Assembly (NCBI RefSeq): GCF_018502485.1
Contig: NZ_CP075546.1
From: Methanospirillum purgamenti
GTDB lineage: Archaea; Halobacteriota; Methanomicrobia; Methanomicrobiales; Methanospirillaceae
Length of the DNA: 64,000 bases
Direction: 5' to 3' (one strand)
Shown here: positions 28,609-37,850 of the stretch, one piece after another
Layout: every line of letters starts with the position of its first letter
Position numbering within the stretch: the stretch's first letter is position 1
Made by a program: the position numbers and the translations under genes
Notes under the pieces: model-generated
Seen by the model: only the letters and a program-made list of their open reading frames with translations
Database searches by the model: none
What the model was told of the DNA's origin: nothing

Positions 28609-29304
28609 TTACATTATCCTAGGTAGATTGAAACCAAATTGTTCAAAGTCTTTAAGATTCATTATGTGGGCACTTTCACCGGAAGCAATGGACGGCAGGA
28701 TAAATCGAAAAAAATCTTGGCAAAACTGCTCAAAACTGAATCCCTCTCCAACTATTACCTGTTTCCATTTTTGTTCCATTGAAAGAATGTTCATGAAGGA
28801 GATCATGAGGTACATTGATGTCAGGAATGGATCGATATCACCACGGATGGTCCCATCATCGATTCCTTCCTGAATAGCATCCCGAAGAATCATACGACAG
28901 GCACCATACCCTTTTCCTATATCTGCTGTACATGGATTCTCTTTTGAAAAACGCTCCGAGCCATAAAAATGAATCATTCGAAGATAATCCGGGTATTCCT
29001 GTGAAAACGTGTAATATGCCTGGCCCATCAGTATTACTTTAACGATACCCGAAACCTGTTTATTCATGCATTCAGAATATTTTTCTTTTAGGATCTCAAC
29101 ACCACGAAGGACTATGGAAGCGTAGAGTGCCTCCTTGTTTTTAAAATAAAGATAGATGGTGGCTTTGTTGAGTTCAACTTCACAGGCAATCTCATCCATG
29201 GAGACTTGTTCATAGCTCCGGGAAAAAAACAGACGTTCAGCTGCATCAAGTATTTCAGTCCTTCTTTGTTCCTTTTCTCTTTGTCTTCTTTCAGATATTC
29301 CCAT
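28609..29304 (-). CDS. TetR-family transcription repressor
   Basis: 231 residues. The N-terminal DNA-binding region (about residues 14-60) is a textbook TetR helix-turn-helix: EILDAAERLFFSRSYEQVSMDEIA, then LNKATIYLYFKNKEALY. The C-terminal domain is all helical and would bind a ligand. It faces the ABC-2 exporter head to head (convergent), so its target may be its own promoter, the pumps, or nudC upstream of it on the same strand (55 bases away). Confidence 0.93.
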   Translation of the reverse strand: MGISERRQREKEQRRTEILDAAERLFFSRSYEQVSMDEIACEVELNKATIYLYFKNKEALYASIVLRGVEILKEKYSECMNKQVSGIVKVILMGQAYYTFSQEYPDYLRMIHFYGSERFSKENPCTADIGKGYGACRMILRDAIQEGIDDGTIRGDIDPFLTSMYLMISFMNILSMEQKWKQVIVGEGFSFEQFCQDFFRFILPSIASGESAHIMNLKDFEQFGFNLPRIM

Positions 29305-29359
29305 ATGGCCTCTCTACCAATACATGGTTGTGTAATAATGACAGTAATTTAGTATGGTC

Positions 29360-30223
29360 TTAGATCTCACGACTGATCCACGCTTCTATAAGTTCCCGAG
29401 AAATGCTCGCTTTTGAGGGATAAGGCGGCAGATTTTCACGGGTAAACCAACCGGCATCTTCAATCTCCTGGTTATCAACCTGAATTTCTCCTCCGGCATA
29501 ATCTGCAACAAAACCAACCATAAGTGAATCAGGGAACGGCCAGGGCTCACTCCAGAAGTACCGGAGATTGTGGACAGAGATGCCCACCTCTTCTTTTACT
29601 TCACGGTGAACCGTCTGTTCGAGATTCTCTCCTGGCTCATTAAATCCGGCAATGACCGAATAAAATCCGGATGGAGAGCGAGGTGAACGGGCAAGCAGAA
29701 TTTCCTCTCCTTTTTTGATTATTACAATGATAGCAGGGGAGATCCGGGGATAAACGGTAGTATTGCAAACCGGACAGGTCTGTGCCCGCTCAGTTGTGAG
29801 TGGAAGGGTTTTCGTTCCACATCTGCCACAGAATGCATGTAACCGATGGAATTCTAGGATTCTAACTGCATACGACGCAATCGCCATATCACTTTCTTGA
29901 GCCTTTCCATAGAGTTCCCTGACAGATGATGATTCAAATCCCTCCGGTAGCCTTGCAGAAACGGGAACCTCACATACATGGTACATACAATTCCCCTTTA
30001 TACCTAGATACACAGGATCATTACATACCAGATCAGTGGGGAGTGAATTCTGCAAAATGATGATTTTGGATTCTAATTGATTACGAAAGAGTACCTGTGT
30101 GCCCTGGATCAGAATCCAGTACTTCTGTGCAGGGGAAATATCCTCAGGTTTCGGATATACAGGAAAAAGAGGGGAGATTCCATAGAATGGACGGGAAGAT
30201 ATCATATGCTTAGATTGCCTCAA
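29360..30223 (-). CDS. nudC: NAD(H) pyrophosphatase with Nudix domain
   Basis: 287 residues. A zinc ribbon CGRCG...CPVCNT (near residues 132-157) precedes a Nudix box GFNEPGENLEQTVHREVKEEVG (near 192-214) that contains the full G-x5-E-x7-REVxEExG pattern. After the box, the FPDSLMVGF segment matches the SQPWPFPxS(L/M)M motif of NudC (here SEPWPFPDSLM). It hydrolyses NADH to NMNH and AMP, and related enzymes can remove NAD caps from RNA. It lies in tandem with the flavodoxin-ferredoxin gene (27 bases apart) and the tetR gene. Confidence 0.93.
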   Translation of the reverse strand: MRQSKHMISSRPFYGISPLFPVYPKPEDISPAQKYWILIQGTQVLFRNQLESKIIILQNSLPTDLVCNDPVYLGIKGNCMYHVCEVPVSARLPEGFESSSVRELYGKAQESDMAIASYAVRILEFHRLHAFCGRCGTKTLPLTTERAQTCPVCNTTVYPRISPAIIVIIKKGEEILLARSPRSPSGFYSVIAGFNEPGENLEQTVHREVKEEVGISVHNLRYFWSEPWPFPDSLMVGFVADYAGGEIQVDNQEIEDAGWFTRENLPPYPSKASISRELIEAWISREI

Positions 30224-30250
30224 AGATATCCCTGTTCCCGAGCGATATAT

Positions 30251-31051
30251 TTATACATAATATTCCGGCTTTTTTGGTTCACTATAGAGAGTATGAAGCC
30301 GTATTGAAGCATCCTGGACAAGACCGGGTTTCATTGTTCTGGCATGTTCCGGACAGTTTTTGATACATGCACAACAGGTAATACATTTTTCTACCTGAAT
30401 TTTTGAACTGTTTTGTGGATCAATTGCACCGGTCGGGCAGAGTTCTGCACATATACCACATTGTGTACACTTATCACTCACAGAAATGAAATCAACGGTC
30501 CATAATGTCGAATCACCCCGATATGGGTACATGCCTGGAATCTCTATTTCAGATAATTCAGATATCGATGTGACAGATTGCAGTTTTTCTTTGATTTTTC
30601 GTCCGAATTCTTCTGCATGACGAATATCATCTATATCCGGACGACCTGCTGCGGTTGGTGTTGCATCTGTTGAGAATGAGTGCTCCCCGATATATGCACC
30701 ACCAGCGATAGGAATACCCCCACATTGCTGAATTATTTTTTTAAGTTCAAGCAACGCATCCTCATACACCCGGTTGCCATATACGACAACACAGACCGTC
30801 GGGGTGTGATGAGCCTGGATTGCATTCAACCAATCAATGATAAGTGCTGGGACTCTCCCCATGTACACAGGAACTCCAACAATAAGCAACTCATCTTCAG
30901 ACGTCTTCATTGGTGTTTTTCTTGTTTCAGGTCTGGTGATATCAATACATTCAACACGATCTGAAGTGATACCATTCGCAATACTCAAAAGTACTTTTTT
31001 TGTTGTTCCAGTTGGAGAGAAATATACCAATTTTACTGATTTCGCTTTCAT
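30251..31051 (-). CDS. EFR1-type flavodoxin-ferredoxin protein
   Basis: 266 residues. The N-terminal ~165 residues are flavodoxin-like, with the FMN phosphate loop YFSPTGTTKK at residues 10-19 and VGVPVYMGRVP. The C-terminal part has two 4Fe-4S motifs, CTQCGICAELCPTG and CITCCACIKNCPE. It should carry electrons between an FMN and two clusters; the partner is unknown. Its start lies 275 bases from modD, which is divergent, so the intergenic repeats at 31213-31314 may control one or both. Confidence 0.9.
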   Translation of the reverse strand: MKAKSVKLVYFSPTGTTKKVLLSIANGITSDRVECIDITRPETRKTPMKTSEDELLIVGVPVYMGRVPALIIDWLNAIQAHHTPTVCVVVYGNRVYEDALLELKKIIQQCGGIPIAGGAYIGEHSFSTDATPTAAGRPDIDDIRHAEEFGRKIKEKLQSVTSISELSEIEIPGMYPYRGDSTLWTVDFISVSDKCTQCGICAELCPTGAIDPQNSSKIQVEKCITCCACIKNCPEHARTMKPGLVQDASIRLHTLYSEPKKPEYYV

Positions 31052-31212
31052 GTTCCTTTACTCCTTTCGTGACTGTGAATGAAACAAATAATACAGATCG
31101 TTTTTGTTTCATAAACACAAGGGGGGTCAGAAAATCCTCCACGATGAGAGATGGATTTTCATTTTTTACTGACGGAGAGGTATACGTAATTATTTGATCC
31201 TCATTTATTATA

Positions 31213-31314
31213 TAACTATCAGTTAGTAAATAACCACCAGTTATATTAAAAACCATTTGATATTCAGATGGAATGAAAAAAACAAAGAAAAATCTTAATA
31301 GTAACCAAAAGTTA
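31213..31314. promoter_or_regulatory. Three TAAC-N5-GTTA operator-like repeats between EFR1 gene and modD
   Basis: The motif occurs at 31213-31225 (TAACTATCAGTTA), 31231-31243 (TAACCACCAGTTA) and 31302-31314 (TAACCAAAAGTTA). The first two start 18 bases apart; the third lies 11 bases before the modD ATG. Three matches to one 13-base dyad within about 100 bases point to a regulator binding array. The regulator is not identified; molybdate/tungstate control would fit the gene. Confidence 0.65.
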
Positions 31315-31325
31315 ACACATTTGTG

Positions 31326-32174
31326 ATGATTTATTTCACCGATAATGATATCGACCGATTGATAGAAGATGATCTTCCGGCAGGTGATATGACTACATTC
31401 CTGTTAGATCTCGCTGGAAAGAAGGGCTCAATCTCATTGATTGCCAGAAATGAGATGATCGCCTGTTGTACTGAGGAAGCAGTTCGTCTGTATAAAAAAG
31501 TCGGGCTTGAAATTGGATTTTTTGTTCCTTCTGGGACCAGAATGCAACCTGGTGAAAAACTGATCGAGGCACATGGAGATGCAGCCGCCATCCACATTAT
31601 CTGGCGGACTGGGAGTGCAATGATCGAATTTGCGTCAGGTATTGCAGGCAGGACACATCAACTCCTGACTGCTGCAAGAAAAGAAAACCCATCAATATCA
31701 GTAGCAGGCACACGAAAACACCCGCCTTTTGTTAAAAAAATGGCATTGAAAGCGTTGATGGCTGGGGGAGGAGTACCACACCGGACCGGGCTTTCTGACA
31801 CCATACTCATTTTCCGAGAACACCTGTTATTTACCGGGGGGTATGAACAACTACCTGATGTGATCCGTTCACTCAAGGAAAAGATGAAAGAGCGAAAGAT
31901 AGTTGTAGAAGCCCATAATATGGAAGAAGCATTGATTGCTGCCAATTCCGGAGCTGATGTTATTCAGATGGATAAAAGTCAGCAGGAAATTTTTTCCGAT
32001 TGTGCTGGAAAGTGTCGTGCTATTAACCCAAATATCTGTATGATTGCTGCCGGGGCGATTAATGACACCAATGCAGCGATATACGCAAAAGCCGGTGCTG
32101 ATGTGCTGGTTACCTCATGGATGTATTTTGCTCCACCGGCAGATATCAAGGCAGAAATCGTACCAGTAATGTAA
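31326..32174 (+). CDS. modD: ModD, nicotinate-nucleotide pyrophosphorylase-like protein
   Basis: 282 residues, homologous to quinolinate phosphoribosyltransferase but of the ModD type found with molybdenum genes. FTDNDIDRLIEDDLPAGDMTT is the family start; AGTRKHPPFVKKMALKALMAGGGVPHRTGLSD (positions about 122-153) and IQMDKSQQE follow. The catalytic role is unproven. It might transfer phosphoribosyl groups in a metal-uptake setting, but this is inference. A GTG one codon before the ATG is an alternative start. It stands alone, 22 kb from modABC, with an operator-like array upstream and a terminator hairpin downstream. Confidence 0.88.
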   Translation: MIYFTDNDIDRLIEDDLPAGDMTTFLLDLAGKKGSISLIARNEMIACCTEEAVRLYKKVGLEIGFFVPSGTRMQPGEKLIEAHGDAAAIHIIWRTGSAMIEFASGIAGRTHQLLTAARKENPSISVAGTRKHPPFVKKMALKALMAGGGVPHRTGLSDTILIFREHLLFTGGYEQLPDVIRSLKEKMKERKIVVEAHNMEEALIAANSGADVIQMDKSQQEIFSDCAGKCRAINPNICMIAAGAINDTNAAIYAKAGADVLVTSWMYFAPPADIKAEIVPVM

Positions 32175-32192
32175 ATTTTTGAATCGGTCCGG

Positions 32193-32238
32193 ATGAGTGA
32201 TAATTCAAAAAAACCATGTATTACTCATCATTTTTTTT
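32193..32238 (+). terminator. Terminator hairpin after modD
   Basis: ATGAGTGATA (32193-32202) pairs with TATTACTCAT (32219-32228), ten pairs with one G-U, followed by eight T (32231-32238). It lies 19 bases after the modD stop. Confidence 0.7.
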
Positions 32239-32409
32239 ACTGTGCCAAGCATACTGGTATTACCTATTATTACCCATTATTCCCGGCAGTACATCAGGTT
32301 GTTCTAGGGAATAATGAGCAAAAAGCAAGAATTTTTCATAACTATTATATCAAAACATTACAAACTATTACCCTGAAAGTATACATAAAGAAAATTTTTC
32401 CTCGCAAAG

Positions 32410-35400
32410 ATGGTTGATTCGAACCCATTAAAGCATACAAATCAGATCTCATTTTTGTATGTTGATGATGAAGAGGAACTCCTTACTATAGCAAAACTCT
32501 TCCTGGAGCGAACCGGAGAATTTAGAGTTGATATTGCCAAATCAGCACAAGAAGTTTTGCAATCTGATTCTTTCCAATCATATGATGCAATCATTTCTGA
32601 TTACCAGATGCCAGGGATGAATGGCATCGAATTTCTCAAGGCAGTCAGAAATCAGGATAAAGATATTCCATTCATACTCTTTACCGGAAGAGGAAGAGAG
32701 GAAGTCGCTATTGAAGCAATTAATAACGGAGCAGATTTCTACCTGCAAAAAGGGGGAGATCCAAAATCGCAGTTTGCTGAGTTATCACACAAAATAAAGC
32801 AGGCAGTAGGGCGAAAAAAAGCGGAAAAAGGACTTCGTGACTCACAAAAGGAACTTGCGGATATTATTGATTTTCTGCCTGATGCAACCTTTGTTATTGA
32901 TAAATCGGGTACCATCATCTCCTGGAACCATGCAATTGAAGAGATGACCGGATATTCTGCTCGTGAAATGCTAGGAAAGGGGAATTATGAATATGCAATC
33001 CCTCTTTATGGTCATCGACGCCCAATGCTCATTGATCTCATCAATGAAACTGATGAGACAATATCCCATTATTATACTCATATCTCACGATCAGGAGATG
33101 CTGTCCAGACGGAAGTGGAGTATGTGAATGAAAAAGGCAGGAAAATTACATTGTACGGGAAAGCCTGCCCCCTTTACTCCACCGATGGAGAGATTACCGG
33201 ATCAATAGAATCTTTACGTGAGATAACAGAACTGAAAATTTATGCTAAAAAATTGCAGAACAGTGAAAAAAAATACAGAAACCTTATAGAATTCTCACGT
33301 GACGCAATTATTATCATTGGGTTTGACGGTACTATCCATTTTTTTAACACCTCTGGAGCTCTGTTAATTGAAGAGGAATCTTCAGGAGACACCTTTACCA
33401 AGAAAAATATAATGGAATATATACATCCTGACTCCCGTGAACATGTACTAAAGGATATTGAGCAGGTTAAACAGGGAAATGACGCGTATATCTCTCAGTA
33501 TAAATTAATCACAACAAAAAATCATGAGATATGGGTTGAGAGCCAGGGTAGAAAAATTCCATTCCATGATTCACATGCCATATTCGTAACATTGCGTGAC
33601 ATTACCCGAAGAAAACAAATTGAAGAAGAGAGAGATACTTTTCTTCAATCATTAATATCCCAACAAAAATTTACAGAAACTCTTCTCGACGCGATTCCTC
33701 TCCCTGTTTTCTGGAAAGATACAAATTTCAGGTTTTTAGGATGTAACCAGGCTTATTGCAGTTTCCTTGGTATATCAAGTGAAGAATTGTTAGGAAAAGC
33801 CATCCATGAAATATGGGCAGACAATAAAAATGCCCTTGAGACGATGCTCCACGACCAGGAATTAATAAAAAATGAGAAGAACCATTCTTCCCAGAGAAAA
33901 CTTACTGATGGGACTGGAAAAACTCACGACGTTATTGTATCAAAAAACCTCTTTTATGACCATTCCGGAAATATTGCAGGAATTGTTGGATCAGTCCAGG
34001 ATATCACAGATTATAATTTATTACTCCAGAACCTGAAAAGCCGGGAGGAGTTGTTCCGGATGATTGTAACTCAGTCTTCTGACATCTTTGTAGTCATCTC
34101 GCCCACATATGAAATAACGTACATCAGCCCGAATCATTCCAATCTGACTGGTTTTCTGACTGAAGAAGCAACCGGAACAATAGAACGCTTTATTCATCCT
34201 GATGACTACAAAGAAGTAATTTTCCGAATTGATAATCTTGTAAACAATATATCATCCATTGAGACAACTGAATTTCGAACATTAAAACGTGATGGAACAT
34301 ACATTCTTCTGGAAGGTGTAGGAGTAAATTGTATAGATAATCCCGCAATAAAAGGAATTCTGATCACTGCACGGGATATTACGACCAGAAAAAGAACAGA
34401 ACAGGAATTATCTCGAATCACAAGATTGTTTCAAAAAATTTCGGAAAATTCACCTGTTTTTATCGCACTTTTTGATGAAGAGGGATTTATTGTACTTGCA
34501 AACCAGGCATTTTCACTACCCGCTTTCAATTATAATAACCAAAAATCAAGATTTCGTATTCAGGACTTTTTAAAAGCTGAATGGGAGATGGAATGTTCTG
34601 CAATTCTCGATGATGTTATTCAACTGGATAAACAATGTGTTCATGAGTGCCCGATTGTTGGTAAAGGCGGAGACAAAATACTGTCGGCTGCGTTTTTCCC
34701 TATCCAGGAGGAGGACAAAACCTATATTGGATTCATCGGGCTGGATATTACCGAGCAAAAGTTATTAATAAGCCAATTGAATGAGAGCATTATTCAGAAC
34801 GAGGCTCTTGAAAAAGTAGTTGAAACACGGACTCGTGAAATTTCTTATTTATTAGAACTTAAAAAATCTTTAATAACCGCCATCGCTCATGATCTCAGAA
34901 CTCCCCTCACCCCACTTATCGCTCTTCTTCCGGTACTGGAACATGAAGATGATTGTACCAAAAAGACGCAGATTATCAGAATTCTAGTGAAAAATACTAT
35001 AAGAATTGCATCTATTGTAGAAAACCTCCTTTTTTTGAATAAACTCGGATCAATAAACTCGATTGAAGATATCTCTGATGTGAATGTTCATGGATTAGTT
35101 AAGAATTTGCTCAATGTTCATTCAATTGCAGCAGAAAAGAAAAAGATTACGATTATCATAGAAATTCCAACGAACATTGTTATCAAGACCTCTCTGCTCC
35201 ATCTCACTTCAGTATTAGATAACGTCATATCAAATGCAGTTAAATATTCAAAACAAGATGGAAAGATATGGATTTTAGTATGTGAAAGAGCAGAAAAAGT
35301 TCGGATTCAAGTGTTGGATACCGGTATCGGACTTACCAACCATGAATTATCACATGTTTTCGAACCGTTCTTTAAAGCTGATCCTTCGAGACATGACCGA

Positions 35401-35541
35401 TCCTCATCTGGTCTGGGATTATCAGTTTCGAAACAATTATTACAGGCAATCGGAGGGAGAATTACCATATGCAGTGAGGGCTTGGATAAAGGAACGCATG
35501 TGACAATATGGATGAAAAAATCCATTGAATTCCCTAAATGA
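32410..35541 (+). CDS. Large hybrid receiver-PAS histidine kinase with classical HisKA
   Basis: 1043 residues, soluble. A receiver domain (about 13-135) has YVDDEEE, the Asp in AIISDYQMPGMNG and K in YLQKGGDP. Five to six PAS domains follow to about residue 780, several marked by D-I-T-x-R-K ends. A coiled coil leads into a classical HisKA box ITAIAHDLRTPLTP (His near residue 835) and an HATPase domain with NVISNAVKYS, DTGIGLT and SSGLGLSVSKQL. This catalytic half is of the bacterial type, unlike the RHDxxNQ kinases elsewhere in the window, while the receiver head matches the gene at 16283. No partner gene is adjacent. Confidence 0.92.
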   Translation: MVDSNPLKHTNQISFLYVDDEEELLTIAKLFLERTGEFRVDIAKSAQEVLQSDSFQSYDAIISDYQMPGMNGIEFLKAVRNQDKDIPFILFTGRGREEVAIEAINNGADFYLQKGGDPKSQFAELSHKIKQAVGRKKAEKGLRDSQKELADIIDFLPDATFVIDKSGTIISWNHAIEEMTGYSAREMLGKGNYEYAIPLYGHRRPMLIDLINETDETISHYYTHISRSGDAVQTEVEYVNEKGRKITLYGKACPLYSTDGEITGSIESLREITELKIYAKKLQNSEKKYRNLIEFSRDAIIIIGFDGTIHFFNTSGALLIEEESSGDTFTKKNIMEYIHPDSREHVLKDIEQVKQGNDAYISQYKLITTKNHEIWVESQGRKIPFHDSHAIFVTLRDITRRKQIEEERDTFLQSLISQQKFTETLLDAIPLPVFWKDTNFRFLGCNQAYCSFLGISSEELLGKAIHEIWADNKNALETMLHDQELIKNEKNHSSQRKLTDGTGKTHDVIVSKNLFYDHSGNIAGIVGSVQDITDYNLLLQNLKSREELFRMIVTQSSDIFVVISPTYEITYISPNHSNLTGFLTEEATGTIERFIHPDDYKEVIFRIDNLVNNISSIETTEFRTLKRDGTYILLEGVGVNCIDNPAIKGILITARDITTRKRTEQELSRITRLFQKISENSPVFIALFDEEGFIVLANQAFSLPAFNYNNQKSRFRIQDFLKAEWEMECSAILDDVIQLDKQCVHECPIVGKGGDKILSAAFFPIQEEDKTYIGFIGLDITEQKLLISQLNESIIQNEALEKVVETRTREISYLLELKKSLITAIAHDLRTPLTPLIALLPVLEHEDDCTKKTQIIRILVKNTIRIASIVENLLFLNKLGSINSIEDISDVNVHGLVKNLLNVHSIAAEKKKITIIIEIPTNIVIKTSLLHLTSVLDNVISNAVKYSKQDGKIWILVCERAEKVRIQVLDTGIGLTNHELSHVFEPFFKADPSRHDRSSSGLGLSVSKQLLQAIGGRITICSEGLDKGTHVTIWMKKSIEFPK

Positions 35542-35792
35542 TTCTCTAATCAGGTTATTGATGAGATTAATCAATATGTTTGACTAAAAACGTATACCGT
35601 TTCATGGTTGCGGTTTTTAATTCCTTTTTGGTGTTTCGCAGACATCCTCTCCGATGCATTACATCCATGAGAATAATTTATAAATAATGGCCTGTTTGAG
35701 AAAAGAAATACAGATCTTATGAAATAATAAAAACACCAAAAAAGAGTTATCAGCAAAGATACAATATATCCTTAGCTTTTCAGCACTCTTCT

Positions 35793-37088
35793 ATGACAAC
35801 AAGTATTGATATTATCATCTTATTTCTCCTTATAATCGTAAACGGTTTTTTTTCCATGGCAGAATTTGCTCTGGTCTCGTCACGTAAAATAAAACTAAAA
35901 CAACTGGCATCAGAGGGAAAAACCGGAGCACACGCAGCATTGGGACTAATGGAAGATCAGACATCCTTTCTTTCATCAATCCAGATAGGAATTACTCTGG
36001 TGGGTATTTGTACCGGTGCATATGGTGGCGCAACCTTTTCGCATGTCCTTGAACCATTCATTGAGAATATCCCATTTATTGGTACCTATAGCCAGGCTAT
36101 CAGTATAACTGGTGTAATATTGGTCATAACCTACTTTTCAATTGTAATAGGAGAACTCGTTCCAAAACGCATTGGTCTAGCGAACCCGGAAGGGATTGCC
36201 TGTACAATAGCTCCGGTATTTGTATTGATTACCAGGATATTTGCACCATTTTCATACCTTACATCAGGACTGACTCATCTCCTTGTAAAAATATTTGGTA
36301 TTTCCGATCAAAAAACCCCTGATATCATTGAAGATGAAATTCATCTTCTCTTGGAGGAAGGAGCTGAATCAGGAGTAATTGACGAAACCGAACAAAACAT
36401 GATGGAAAGTGTTTTTGAATTTGGTGACCGGCCGATTGATGATCTGATGATACCAAGACCTGATATCATTGCCATTGATATCGATGATGAACCTTCAAAA
36501 AATCTCGACATAATGAGAAATTCCAAACATACCAGATATCCGGTATATAGAGACACTCTGGATTCAATCATAGGTATTATATCTATCAGGGATCTTTGGA
36601 CATATTCACAATCCCATCAGACCATTGACTTATCCAAGGTTATTCAAGAGATATTAGTCGTCCCGAACCAGATTACTGCTCTAGACCTTATTCACCGATT
36701 TCGAAATGCAACATCACCACTCGCAATAGTTGTTGATGAGTATGGATCTGTCGTGGGACTCATTACCCTGCATGATCTCCTGGAAGCTCTGGTCGGAGAT
36801 CTTTCTAAGGTTGATAATGAAGAAGAGATTGAACTGGTAATCAGAAGACATGATGGATCATGGCTCGTCGATGGGCGAACCACTCCTGAAGAACTCTACG
36901 AACTGACTGGTATATCCTGCATTGAAGACTCAGCACGAGGTTTTTTTAAAACAATGGCGGGATTTATGCTGTACCAGACTGGCTCAATACCAAAAGAAGG
37001 AGAAACTATCGTCTGGGACAATTATTTATTTGAAATTGTTGACATGGACGGCCATAGGATCGATAAAATCCTAATTACACTAAAATAG
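35793..37088 (+). CDS. CNNM/CorC-type membrane protein with CBS domains
   Basis: 431 residues. An N-terminal DUF21/CNNM membrane domain (about 1-185) opens with an IIVNGFFSMAEFALVSSRK pattern and has around four spans. A CBS pair follows (about 205-330; MIPRPDIIAIDIDD, then TRYPVYRD and DEYGSVVGLITLHDLLEALVGD), then a CorC/HlyC domain (about 345-430). The family is linked to magnesium or cobalt efflux, and old annotations call it hemolysin. It stands just before the formate dehydrogenase region but has no obvious link to it. Confidence 0.93.
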   Translation: MTTSIDIIILFLLIIVNGFFSMAEFALVSSRKIKLKQLASEGKTGAHAALGLMEDQTSFLSSIQIGITLVGICTGAYGGATFSHVLEPFIENIPFIGTYSQAISITGVILVITYFSIVIGELVPKRIGLANPEGIACTIAPVFVLITRIFAPFSYLTSGLTHLLVKIFGISDQKTPDIIEDEIHLLLEEGAESGVIDETEQNMMESVFEFGDRPIDDLMIPRPDIIAIDIDDEPSKNLDIMRNSKHTRYPVYRDTLDSIIGIISIRDLWTYSQSHQTIDLSKVIQEILVVPNQITALDLIHRFRNATSPLAIVVDEYGSVVGLITLHDLLEALVGDLSKVDNEEEIELVIRRHDGSWLVDGRTTPEELYELTGISCIEDSARGFFKTMAGFMLYQTGSIPKEGETIVWDNYLFEIVDMDGHRIDKILITLK

Positions 37089-37215
37089 CCTGAAATCAAA
37101 GATTCCCTTCCCTAATTTTCGAGAATTAGACAGAAACAGGATTTCACCTTTTTCTAAATAATATGGTTAATATTTAACATTTTGCAAATAAAACTGAATT
37201 TTTGAGAGATTTTGT

Positions 37216-37234
37216 AATTAATATAAATAGATGT
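37216..37234 (+). promoter_or_regulatory. Candidate TATA promoter upstream of the 37.3-kb RNA
   Basis: TAATTAATATAAATAG, a good archaeal TATA-like stretch, in the gap after the CNNM gene. It would place a start site near 37253, upstream of the hairpins at 37330-37432. No protein-coding frame follows, so the product would be an RNA or a very long leader for fdhA. Confidence 0.4.
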
Positions 37235-37329
37235 TGTAATAGGACACCTGAAGTTGAACAATTATATTCAAACAAGAGCAACGAAGTTGTACTCATGTAT
37301 ACCAAACAACTGGTGAGGTAGGATGAGTA

Positions 37330-37432
37330 ATGACCCTCAAAGGTTCGGGATCTCTCAGGGTTAACCGGGAAAGGCTACAACCACACACAATAGATCGGTT
37401 TCGATCACAAACCTTTCCTCTTTGAGGGTCAT
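37330..37432 (+). ncRNA. Candidate structured RNA in the fdhA1 upstream region
   Basis: ATGACCCTCAAAG (37330-37342) and CTTTGAGGGTCAT (37420-37432) form a perfect 13-pair closing stem. A second pairing, AAAGGTT (37339-37345) with AACCTTT (37410-37416), competes with its inner end. GATCG-GTTT-CGATC (37393-37406) is an internal hairpin. The element lies in a 1-kb gap without genes. It is either a separate small RNA or part of a switchable leader. The strand is inferred from the promoter at 37216 and the gene direction. Confidence 0.5.
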
Positions 37433-37460
37433 CATATAACACCACACAACAGAGTCAGTC

Positions 37461-37850
37461 CAGATACGGGATTCGAACAGAGCGAATATCTTATTCTATC
37501 GCGCCCGACTTATCGGTAAAAAGAATTAACGATTATTATTAATATCAGATATTGTTGAACAAAAAATATTAATCATACATCTACACCTCCGAAAAATAAT
37601 ATATAGGATAGATTTCTAAAAAGACTAAAACACCAATATATTGTAAAAACCCGCTCTATTTTTTTCTTAATATATTTCATATATAAACAACTGCAATTCG
37701 TAAAATTTATGCCATGATATTAGGAACAGTTGAAATATACTGTGTACACGCATGAATCAGGATGCACATACCTGAAGGGACAGGTATTCAGGCAGATTCA
37801 AAATGCCTCACAGTATATGAATCACGTTATCATGATTCGAACCGTATCTG
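37461..37850 (+). repeat. Long-range inverted repeat in the fdhA1 leader
   Basis: CAGATACGG (37461-37469) is complementary to CCGTATCTG (37842-37850), and the neighbouring TTCGAA copies (37472-37477 and 37836-37841) extend the match with a two-base bulge. Together they could close a domain of about 390 bases that contains the cloverleaf at 37735-37818. Confidence 0.45.
37735..37818 (+). promoter_or_regulatory. Cloverleaf-shaped RNA candidate, possible riboswitch in the fdhA1 leader
   Basis: A compact four-way junction can be drawn with no conflict. P1 is ATATACTGTG/CACAGTATAT (37735-37744 with 37809-37818). P2 is GCAT/ATGC (37750-37753 with 37762-37765). P3 is ATACCTG/CAGGTAT around loop AAGGGA (37768-37787). 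P4 is AGGCA/TGCCT around a nine-base loop (37790-37808) and stacks directly on P1. The outline resembles a tRNA, but P1 is too long and the P3 loop does not fit an anticodon loop. It lies 290 bases upstream of fdhA. Confidence 0.5.

Noticed and set aside
37458..37490. A GGGATTCGAAC stretch that looks like the T-arm of a minus-strand tRNA
   Set aside because: The five bases on each side of the TTCGAAT loop do not pair as a T-stem, and no matching acceptor arm lies 70 bases away. The stretch is better explained by the local hairpin ATTCG...CGAAT and the long-range repeat.
37735..37818. The cloverleaf as a genuine tRNA (including tRNA-Sec)
   Set aside because: The closing stem is ten pairs, the D-like stem only four with an eight-base loop, and the anticodon-like loop has six bases. 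No standard tRNA fits, and FdhA carries Cys, not Sec, at the active site.
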